From positions 1-36,100 of the forward strand of contig JAKVKY010000012.1 of the NCBI GenBank assembly GCA_022484685.1: a DNA stretch of 36,100 bases, read 5' to 3'. This document shows, piece by piece, positions 30,073 to 36,100 of this stretch; within the stretch, counting starts at the first letter, position 1; each line of letters starts with the position of its first letter. The notes below the pieces were generated by a model. The model saw only the letters and a list, made by a program, of their open reading frames with translations, had not been told where the DNA came from and ran no database searches. The DNA is from Acidaminococcaceae bacterium (GTDB lineage: Bacteria; Bacillota; Negativicutes; Acidaminococcales; Acidaminococcaceae). The position numbers were made by a program, and so were the translations under genes.

Positions 30073-31113
30073 ATGGACATGTGGAGCAAGTTTTCCAAGG
30101 CGGCAGTAGCAGTTTCTTTGACGGCAGTGGTAGCACTGGCAGCAGGTTGTGGCGGCGGCGCGAAAAAAGCGGCGGCTCCGGCCTCCGGCGCCGGCGGTAA
30201 GATCACGTACAAGCTGGCGTACGCGCTGCCGGCTTCCCATCCTCTGGGCAAGGCTGCGGATTCCTTTATTGCCAAGGTGAAAGACAAGACCCACGGCGAG
30301 GTCACCATTACCCCGTATCCGGCCGGTCAGCTCTATAACGATAAAAGCATGAACGACGCCATCATGAGCGGCGGCGTGGACATGGGCCTGAACAGCGTCG
30401 GCCGCTGGGCTACCATCATCCCGGCCATGGAAGTGTTTGATGTGCCCTTCCTGTTCCCCAGCTACGAAAAGGTGGACCAGGCTATTGACGGCGGCATGGG
30501 CGAGAAGCTGACCGCCGAGCTGAAAAAGAAAAACGTACGTCCCATCATCTGGGCGGATTACGGCTTTGTGCAGTTTGGCAATGCCAAGAAAGAGATTAAG
30601 AAACCGGCCGATTTTGCCGGCCTGAAGATGCGCGGCTACAGCGAACTGTCTAGCGAGACCATTAAAGCCTTAGGCGGTTCCCCGGTTACCATGGGCGCCG
30701 GCGAAGTATACATGGCCATCCAGAGAGGCGTTATCGACGGCCAGAGTTCCGGTACCACGGCTATGCTGGAGCGCAAGATGTTTGAAGTTACCAAGTATCT
30801 GACCATCACCAACCACGCTTATCCCGAATTCATCCTGGCCATGAGCGAGAAGTCCTACGCCAAGATGAGCGCCGAGCAGCAGAAAGCCTTCATGGAAGCG
30901 GCTAAGGAAGTACAGAGCGACCTGCGCAAGAATTCCAAGAATGAAGACCTGAAGGCGCTGGCAGCTTTGAAAGAAAAAGGTATGCAGGCGTATGTGGTTC
31001 CGGAAGCCGACCTGAAAGAATGGCAGAAAGCTACCCGTCCTGTCTGGGATATCTTTATCAAGCATGCGGGCAAGTTAGGTCAGGAACTGATTGATATCTG
31101 CACCAAGAACTAA
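30073..31113 (+). CDS. dctP: TRAP transporter substrate-binding lipoprotein, DctP family
   Basis: A 346-residue solute-binding protein. It starts with a lipoprotein signal peptide: basic start, hydrophobic core and lipobox LAAG-Cys26, so it should be membrane-anchored. The mature part has the DctP pattern: YKLAYALPASHPLGKAADSF, VTITPYPAGQLYNDKSMNDA, then VFDVPFLFPSYE, ADFAGLKMRGYSE, GAGEVYMAIQRGVIDGQSSG and a long C-terminal helical end. TRAP ligands are usually carboxylates or oxo acids; the ligand here cannot be read directly. ATG 30073 is chosen behind GAGGTGA; GTG 30064 overlaps that site. It is the first gene behind the T-box. Confidence 0.93.
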   Translation: MDMWSKFSKAAVAVSLTAVVALAAGCGGGAKKAAAPASGAGGKITYKLAYALPASHPLGKAADSFIAKVKDKTHGEVTITPYPAGQLYNDKSMNDAIMSGGVDMGLNSVGRWATIIPAMEVFDVPFLFPSYEKVDQAIDGGMGEKLTAELKKKNVRPIIWADYGFVQFGNAKKEIKKPADFAGLKMRGYSELSSETIKALGGSPVTMGAGEVYMAIQRGVIDGQSSGTTAMLERKMFEVTKYLTITNHAYPEFILAMSEKSYAKMSAEQQKAFMEAAKEVQSDLRKNSKNEDLKALAALKEKGMQAYVVPEADLKEWQKATRPVWDIFIKHAGKLGQELIDICTKN

Positions 31114-31193
31114 GTTAGGGCCTGGAGGAGTTACGGAGCTCAGACCAGGAAAAAGCACGGAATTTAAACTAGGAAAAACTGAGGTCATGCATA

Positions 31194-31724
31194 GTGAAAG
31201 CATTTATTGGCATCTACAGCAAAGTTTTAGATAAGATCACGGACGCCGCCGGCTTTATTGCCGGCGTGCTCCTCTTATTAACCGCCCTGTCTACCTTTAT
31301 CGAGGTCGTGATGCGGGGTGTGTTCAATTCGCCTACGGAATGGGCCATCGAGGTGGCGGTCTATTTTGTGCTGATAGCCGGTTTCTTAGGCATGCCGGTG
31401 GCGTATAAGGCAGGTAAACACATTAACGTGGATATCCTGCTGCTGAACCGTTCGGCCAAGACCCGTTGTATGTTGGAATTTGGCACCAGTATTATCGGCA
31501 TCATCTTCTGCGCCATCTTTTTCTGGGAGGCGCTGAACATGTCCCTGACCAGCCTGGAGCTGAATAATATTTCGCCCAGTACCCTGCGGATGCCGCTCTG
31601 GATTCCCCAGATGTCACTGCCCATAGGGATGGGACTCTTAACCCTGCAGTTTGTGAAAACCCTGCTGCAGGACGGCGTGAAGTTAAAAGAGCATGCCTTT
31701 GCAGAAGGGCAGGTGCCCAGATGA
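31194..31724 (+). CDS. dctQ: TRAP transporter small membrane subunit, DctQ family
   Basis: A 176-residue, four-helix membrane protein. Helices near residues 15-35, 50-70, 92-112 and 130-155; the family pattern shows in TALSTFIEVVMRGVFNSPTEWAIEVAVYF and in the short basic RSAKTRCM loop. It pairs with the large subunit to form the sodium-driven permease. GTG 31194 is used, 9 bases behind GAGG. Its stop overlaps the next start as ATGA, which implies equal synthesis of both subunits. Confidence 0.93.
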   Translation: MKAFIGIYSKVLDKITDAAGFIAGVLLLLTALSTFIEVVMRGVFNSPTEWAIEVAVYFVLIAGFLGMPVAYKAGKHINVDILLLNRSAKTRCMLEFGTSIIGIIFCAIFFWEALNMSLTSLELNNISPSTLRMPLWIPQMSLPIGMGLLTLQFVKTLLQDGVKLKEHAFAEGQVPR

Positions 31725-33001
31725 TTATTCTCTTTACGATTATCCTGCTGGTACTGCTGGCGGTAGGTCTGCCGGTAGCTTTCTCCCTGGGAGCGGCGGG
31801 GATGCTGGGCATGGTGGGTTTCATGGGCGACGCGGAAGGCGCTTTAGCGCAGACGCCTATCCTGGGTTACAAGGCCCTGGACGACTTTGTGCTCACCGCC
31901 GTACCGCTGTATATTTTGATGAGCCAGATCTTGCTGGAAGGCAAGGTCGGCAAAGATCTGTTTGAACTGGGCAATAAATGGCTGCGGCATCTGCCCGGCG
32001 GTTTGGGCGTGGCTACGATTATTGCCTGCGCTCTCTTTGCCGCCATAACCGGATCTTCCGTAGCCTGCGCGGTCACTATCGGCGCCATCGCGGTGCCCGA
32101 GATGTTAAGCCGCGGTTACGAACGCACCCTGGTCTTAGGTACGGTGGCGGCCGGCGGTACCCTGGGTATCCTCATTCCGCCTTCTATCCCTATGATCCTC
32201 TACGGCGCCATTACCGGCGAATCCGTAGGCAAGCTGTTTATGAGCGGCGTGGTACCCGGCATCGTGCTGACCTGTATCTTTATCGTCATCGTGGTCTATA
32301 AGTGCAAGGACCTGGAACTGGAAGCCCCGGCGCCCATGTCCGAACGCATGGCGGCTTTAAAAACTTCTATCTGGGGACTGCTGCTGCCTGTCCTGATCAT
32401 CGGCGGCATCTACAGCGGCGCTTTTACGCCCACGGAAGCAGCGGCTATCGGCACCGTGTACAGTATCATCATCACGTTCTTCGTGTATAAGACTTTGACC
32501 CTGCGGGATCTGGTACCTATCATGCTGGACGCGGTCAAGACCACCTCCATGATTTTCGCTATCATGATCGGCGCCACCTTGTTTGGTTTCGTCATGACGG
32601 TCCTGAACGTACCGCAATCTTTGACGCTCCTGGTAACGGAGATGGAAGCCAACCGCTGGATCGTCTTCCTGGCCATCAATATCCTCATCCTGATCTTAGG
32701 CTGCATCCTGGAATCGGTATCTATTATCTATATTACCCTGCCCATCCTGTATCCTATCATCATGAAGCTGGGTTTTGATCCCATCTGGTTCAACGTGGTG
32801 CTGCTGATCAACCTGGAACTGGCCCTGATCACGCCTCCTGTAGGCATGAACTTGTTCGTGCTCCAGGGCGTCAGTCCTGAAAGTACCATGAGCCAGATTG
32901 TGAAAGGCGTGGTACCCTTCGGCATCGCCATGGCCTTCGAGATTTTCATCCTCTGCTTTATCCCGCAAATGGCTACCTGGCTCCCCAGTGTTATAAAATA
33001 A
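31721..33001 (+). CDS. dctM: TRAP transporter large permease subunit, DctM family
   Basis: A 426-residue, 12-helix ion-transporter-superfamily permease. Family segments: LPVAFSLGAAGMLGM, VPLYILMSQILLEG, ACALFAAITGSSVACAVTIG, GGTLGILIPPSIPMILYG, then GAFTPTEAAAIGTVYS, and ELALITPPVGMNLFVLQGV, which belong to the sodium and substrate sites. ATG 31721 overlaps the DctQ stop. The operon appears to end here, but no convincing terminator was found in the 155 bp before typA. Confidence 0.95.
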   Translation: MIILFTIILLVLLAVGLPVAFSLGAAGMLGMVGFMGDAEGALAQTPILGYKALDDFVLTAVPLYILMSQILLEGKVGKDLFELGNKWLRHLPGGLGVATIIACALFAAITGSSVACAVTIGAIAVPEMLSRGYERTLVLGTVAAGGTLGILIPPSIPMILYGAITGESVGKLFMSGVVPGIVLTCIFIVIVVYKCKDLELEAPAPMSERMAALKTSIWGLLLPVLIIGGIYSGAFTPTEAAAIGTVYSIIITFFVYKTLTLRDLVPIMLDAVKTTSMIFAIMIGATLFGFVMTVLNVPQSLTLLVTEMEANRWIVFLAINILILILGCILESVSIIYITLPILYPIIMKLGFDPIWFNVVLLINLELALITPPVGMNLFVLQGVSPESTMSQIVKGVVPFGIAMAFEIFILCFIPQMATWLPSVIK

Positions 33002-33055
33002 CTGGCAAAAGGGAGAAGCAAGCCTGTATTTTTGCAGAAAAAACCAGATTCTTTA

Positions 33056-33084
33056 TTGACAGTCAAATTCAAAAAGCATATAAT
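33056..33084 (+). promoter_or_regulatory. Consensus promoter of typA
   Basis: TTGACA (33056-33061) and TATAAT (33079-33084) match consensus with a 17-bp spacer. Start expected near 33091, immediately before a hairpin. Confidence 0.85.
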
Positions 33085-33093
33085 TATCTAGTC

Positions 33094-33125
33094 ATGAAGG
33101 ATGCTTCTGGACAAGCATCCTTCAT
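33094..33125 (+). other. 5'-end hairpin in the typA leader
   Basis: ATGAAGGATGCTT pairs perfectly with AAGCATCCTTCAT around a 6-nt loop (33107-33112). It begins within a few bases of the predicted transcript start. The tail (TGTTTAAAT) is a poor T tract, so an mRNA-stabilising or cold-responsive 5' structure is likelier than a terminator. Confidence 0.7.
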
Positions 33126-33157
33126 TGTTTAAATGAGTGAGAGGAAGATAGGTTAAG

Positions 33158-34996
33158 ATGATTAGAAACGATATCCGTAATATTGCGATCATAGCCCACG
33201 TTGACCATGGCAAAACCACGCTGGTAGACGCCCTGCTGAAGCAGAGCGGTATTTTCCGTGCCAACGAGCATGTGGAAGAATGTGTCATGGATTCTAACCC
33301 CCTGGAGCGTGAACGCGGTATTACCATTTTGTCAAAGAACACCGCCGTGATGCACAAGGGCACGAAGATCAACATCCTGGATACCCCGGGCCATGCTGAC
33401 TTTGGCGGCGAAGTAGAGCGCGTCCTGAACATGGTAGACGGCGTGCTCCTGGTAGTAGATGCTTACGAGGGACCCATGCCTCAGACGAAGTTCGTCCTGC
33501 GTAAAGCCATGGAACAACATCTTAAACCTATCGTCGTGATCAATAAGATTGACCGTCCGGATCAGCGCGCTACCGAGGTAGTGGACGAGGTCCTGGATCT
33601 GTTTATCGAGTTGGGCGCCGATGAGGATCAGCTGGATTTCCCGGTCGTGTACGCTTCGGCCCGCGCCGGTTACGCCAAGCTGTCCATGGAAGACGAAAGC
33701 GATTCCATGGAGCCGTTGTTCAAAGTTATCATTGATAATATCCCGGCGCCGGATGTAGAGGTGGATGCACCCCTGCAGATGCTGGTTAACACGCTGGATT
33801 ACGATTCTTACGTGGGCCGTATCGTGGTCGGCCGTATCGTGCGCGGTACCATCCGCGGCGGTCAGAACGTGCTGCTGCTGGACGATAAGGGCAACCGGGC
33901 GGCCAAGGTAGGCAAGCTGTTTACCTACCAGGGCTTGAAACGTCTGGAAGCAACCTCGGCCCAGGCTGGCGATATCATTGCCCTGATTGGTCTGGGCGAT
34001 GCTACCATCGGCGATACCATTGCCGATCCGGAACATCCGGAAGCATTGAAAGGCATCAAGATTGACGAGCCTACCTTGTCTATGGTCTTCACGGTCAACG
34101 ACAGTCCCTTTGCCGGCACTGAAGGCCAGTTCATCACCAGCCGTCATATCCGCGAGCGCCTGATGAAAGAGATTCAAACCAATGTGGCGATGCGCGTCAA
34201 GGAAACCGAGACCACGGATACTTTCGTGGTGGAAGGCCGCGGCGAGCTGCACATTTCCATCTTAATTGAAACCATGCGCCGGGAAGGTTACGAGCTGGGC
34301 GTTGGTTCTCCCAAGGTTATCATGCATCGCGATGAAAAAGGCAAGCTGCTGGAGCCTATGGAAGCACTGACCATCGACGTACCCCAGGAATTTATGGGCA
34401 CCGTCATGGAAGACCTGGGCCTGCGCAAGGCTGAGCTGCAGAACATGCACGAGATGAACGGTTACCTGCGTATGGAGTTTAAGATTCCTGCCCGCGGTTT
34501 GATCGGTTTCAGGAATCAGTTCCTGACCAACACCAAGGGCAACGGCATCATGAACCATGTCTACGCCGGTTACGAAGCGTACAAGGGACCCATCATGGGC
34601 AGGACCCGCGGCAGCCTGGTTGCTTTTGAACAGGGCGAGACCACGGCGTACGGCCTGGGCAACTGCCAGGAACGCGGCACCATGTTCGTCGTCCCCGGTG
34701 AAAAAGTTTATGAAGGTCAGATCGTAGGCGAGAATGCCCGCGAGAATGATATCGACGTTAACCCCTGCAAGAAAAAGCACGTCAGCAACATGCGTGCCGC
34801 CGGCAGTGACGAAGCCGTCCATCTGGTACCGGCCAAGGTGTTCTCCCTGGAGGGCGCCCTGGAACATATCAACGATGACGAGCTGGTAGAAGTTACGCCC
34901 AAGAGCATCCGCATGCGTAAGAAAGTGCTGAGCCGTCTGGAACGTGGCCGTATCCGCGGCCGCATCAAGTCCGCCGAAGAAAAAGGCGACCTGTAA
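33158..34996 (+). CDS. typA: Ribosome-associated GTPase TypA/BipA
   Basis: A 612-residue translational GTPase that binds 70S ribosomes and supports 50S assembly and growth under cold and stress. G1 [15 protein letters not shown], the G2 region with [13 protein letters not shown]3 [15 protein letters not shown]4 NKIDRPDQR. Then domain II, the EF-G-like domains III and V, and the BipA-specific C-terminal part with [29 protein letters not shown] and [13 protein letters not shown]. Full family length. The start ATG 33158 lies behind AGGAAGATAGG. It has its own consensus promoter. Confidence 0.97.
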   Translation: MIRNDIRNIAIIAHVDHGKTTLVDALLKQSGIFRANEHVEECVMDSNPLERERGITILSKNTAVMHKGTKINILDTPGHADFGGEVERVLNMVDGVLLVVDAYEGPMPQTKFVLRKAMEQHLKPIVVINKIDRPDQRATEVVDEVLDLFIELGADEDQLDFPVVYASARAGYAKLSMEDESDSMEPLFKVIIDNIPAPDVEVDAPLQMLVNTLDYDSYVGRIVVGRIVRGTIRGGQNVLLLDDKGNRAAKVGKLFTYQGLKRLEATSAQAGDIIALIGLGDATIGDTIADPEHPEALKGIKIDEPTLSMVFTVNDSPFAGTEGQFITSRHIRERLMKEIQTNVAMRVKETETTDTFVVEGRGELHISILIETMRREGYELGVGSPKVIMHRDEKGKLLEPMEALTIDVPQEFMGTVMEDLGLRKAELQNMHEMNGYLRMEFKIPARGLIGFRNQFLTNTKGNGIMNHVYAGYEAYKGPIMGRTRGSLVAFEQGETTAYGLGNCQERGTMFVVPGEKVYEGQIVGENARENDIDVNPCKKKHVSNMRAAGSDEAVHLVPAKVFSLEGALEHINDDELVEVTPKSIRMRKKVLSRLERGRIRGRIKSAEEKGDL

Positions 34997-35038
34997 GCCC
35001 TGCGGCAGTAAGGCGCAAAGATTCATTCGCGCAGTTAA

Positions 35039-35120
35039 GGTTAACCCCGCAGCTGCGAAATTTAGAAAAATTTTCTAAAAAGTTTGTCTAAAAAAGAGGA
35101 TTTTTGCAAATTATGTCGAA
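35039..35120. promoter_or_regulatory. Palindrome cluster upstream of sepF
   Basis: GGTTAACC (35039-35046), CGCAGCTGCG (35048-35057) and a perfect TTTAGAAAA-a-TTTTCTAAA palindrome (35061-35079) lie close together, followed by a TGTCGAA at 35114-35120. These may be operator sites for sepF or the end signals of typA. No clear -35/-10 pair was identified. They lie in the 192-bp gap between typA and sepF. Confidence 0.35.
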
Positions 35121-35188
35121 TGGCATACTTAGTACACATGAAATGGGACGCTGCGTAAGCGTGCTGACAGCGAGGTGGAGGGTTAATC

Positions 35189-35542
35189 ATGGATTTGAAA
35201 AACACAGCCCTGAAATTATTTGGAAGCAACATTGACAACGAGGAATATGAGGGACCATATTTGATGCAAAACGGGCACCTGGATATTATGGTGCGTCTGC
35301 CTCATGCCTTCGATGATGCCAGAGAATATGCCGATGCTCTCATGGACGGAGCTGCGCTCATGATTTCCTTTGCCGAGATTGATACCGAGACCCGCAACCG
35401 GATTTTCGATTATCTGAACGGTGTCAGCTATATTATTAATGCTACGGTTTCCAAGGTCAGCGATTCCATCCTTTTATATGCACCTAATCAGGTGGACGTA
35501 GATAAACAGGCGGTGAAACATTCTTCCTGGTTGTCCCGTTAA
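35189..35542 (+). CDS. sepF: Cell division protein SepF
   Basis: A 117-residue SepF, which anchors FtsZ to the membrane and bundles its filaments. The C-terminal core is typical: IMVRLPHAFDDAREYADALMDG, AALMISFAEIDTETRNRIFDYLNGVSYIINATVSKVSDSILLYAP in pattern, with the beta-alpha-beta dimer fold. The N-terminus (MDLKNTALKLFG) may be the membrane-targeting amphipathic helix; the linker is short compared with B. subtilis SepF. GGAGGG lies before ATG 35189. It stands alone, not in the usual ylm cluster. A terminator follows. Confidence 0.85.
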   Translation: MDLKNTALKLFGSNIDNEEYEGPYLMQNGHLDIMVRLPHAFDDAREYADALMDGAALMISFAEIDTETRNRIFDYLNGVSYIINATVSKVSDSILLYAPNQVDVDKQAVKHSSWLSR

Positions 35543-35554
35543 CAGACAAAGATT

Positions 35555-35584
35555 AACCGGTCCTCACATGAGGGCCGGTTTTTT
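35555..35584 (+). terminator. Intrinsic terminator after sepF
   Basis: AACCGGTCCTC pairs with GAGGGCCGGTT (one G-U) with a small loop, followed by a T6 run. Confidence 0.9.
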
Positions 35585-35616
35585 AATGTGGGGGCAGGTC
35601 TAGACATATGGCGCGT

Positions 35617-35651
35617 AAAAAAAGAGAGAAACCTCAAGTGGTTTCTCTCTT
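35617..35651 (-). terminator. Intrinsic terminator of the leftward gene
   Basis: AAGAGAGAAACC pairs perfectly with GGTTTCTCTCTT around TCAAGT. On the minus strand it is followed by a T run (A run at 35617-35623 on the plus strand), so it ends the leftward gene. Confidence 0.9.
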
Positions 35652-35666
35652 GTATTTTGCTATCTG

Positions 35667-36098
35667 TTAGTTGAAATAGGCTTGCAGTTCCTTGGCGCTG
35701 GCGATAGCTTCCGGAGCCAGGCCTTTCTTCTTTAAAGCAGCCAGGGTGTCCAGGATCTTCTGGGCCCAGTGGCACAGCGCTGCTTCCTCCGCGGTAAAGG
35801 GAGAATCGGGAGCCACGGCTTCCTTCAGGATATCTGCCAGGCTCTTCTCGCCGTTCAGGCAGAAGAACACCAGCGTCTTGCTGGCTTCTTTCCAGTCCAG
35901 GGTGTCGGGCGCCAGATACATCAGGTTGGTAATCACCTGGTCGCTGGCGGCCTTGGGGTCAAAGTCTTCCTTCAGCAGGTTCAGGATTTCCGGTTTGTTC
36001 AGGGGCGGATAAGGATACAGAGCCTTTTCCTTGCCACCGTCTTTGCTTACGGCCAGCGCCTTCTTGCCCTGGTCCACGATTTCCTTAAATTCAAACAT
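35667..36098 (-). CDS. Hypothetical protein, mostly helical
   Basis: A 143-residue frame starting at ATG 36098; its ribosome binding site lies beyond the window. Composition is that of a soluble helical cytoplasmic protein: FKEIVDQGKKALAVSKDGGKEKA, a YPYPPLNKPEIL turn, then several amphipathic helices ending LAPEAIASAKELQAYF. Codon usage matches the chromosomal genes and a perfect terminator follows, so I take it as real. No signal peptide, membrane segment or known domain is recognised. Confidence 0.72.
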   Translation of the reverse strand: MFEFKEIVDQGKKALAVSKDGGKEKALYPYPPLNKPEILNLLKEDFDPKAASDQVITNLMYLAPDTLDWKEASKTLVFFCLNGEKSLADILKEAVAPDSPFTAEEAALCHWAQKILDTLAALKKKGLAPEAIASAKELQAYFN

Positions 36099-36100
36099 GG

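Noticed and set aside
33332-35026. Long antisense frames (306 and 254 codons) opposite typA
   Set aside because: They mirror the codon bias of typA, have no ribosome binding site and no recognisable domain.
35114-35120. Spo0A box TGTCGAA upstream of sepF
   Set aside because: A single 7-mer is expected several times by chance in a window of this size, and no sporulation gene is seen.

Overview
The window reads as chromosomal DNA of an anaerobic Firmicute with a Negativicutes-like gene set. My best guess is the Acidaminococcaceae (Phascolarctobacterium/Acidaminococcus-like). This rests on the Firmicutes-type ylxM-ffh-rpsP-khpA-ylqD-rimM-trmD-rplS order, a DctPQM TRAP transporter, a UPF0210/ACT pair, SepF, a T-box leader and moderately GC-rich coding DNA. 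It is an inference from family resemblance, not a database result.

Region A (1-3780) is accessory DNA of visibly different composition. It holds the end of a primase/VapE-type helicase gene (cut by the left edge), an AT-rich segment with repeated TTTACCC heptamers that looks like a replication origin, a small Cys-rich protein gene and a P27-type phage terminase small subunit. No large terminase or virion gene follows. After two converging terminators comes a leftward two-gene operon (ribbon-helix-helix protein and coiled-coil protein), then about 700 bp with no convincing gene but with strong hairpins, a 12-nt repeat and a promoter/terminator pair that could make a small RNA of about 110 nt. 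Helicase + origin + lone TerS at an element edge is the layout of a phage-inducible chromosomal island (phage satellite). I consider this the most exciting possibility here; a decayed prophage is the main alternative.

Region B (3781-19734) is housekeeping: AlkA-like glycosylase, DEAD-box (here DEVD) RNA helicase, smc, ftsY, then ylxM-ffh-rpsP-khpA-ylqD-rimM-trmD-rplS-lepB-rbgA-rnhB-yraN-yifB. These genes cover chromosome organisation, SRP targeting, ribosome and tRNA maturation, protein secretion, RNase HII and a ComM-like ATPase. A consensus promoter for ylxM-ffh is built into the terminator of ftsY.

Region C (19735-24120) is an arginine-dependent acid-resistance module: AdiC-like arginine/agmatine antiporter and AdiA-like arginine decarboxylase. 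It is preceded by a structured leader of about 220 nt that contains a 48-codon ORF ending one base before an intrinsic terminator, which suggests transcription attenuation.

Region D (24121-29654) holds an ACT-domain regulator with UPF0210, endonuclease III, a short RecQ that appears to start at a non-standard ATC codon, and a beta-CASP metallo-beta-lactamase nuclease.

Region E (29655-33001) is a TRAP transporter operon (lipoprotein DctP, DctQ, DctM) under a complete T-box leader, so its uptake should respond to uncharged tRNA. Region F (33002-36100) holds typA/bipA with a consensus promoter and 5'-UTR hairpin, sepF behind a cluster of palindromes, and a leftward gene of unknown function. No tRNA, rRNA, CRISPR array or insertion sequence was seen.
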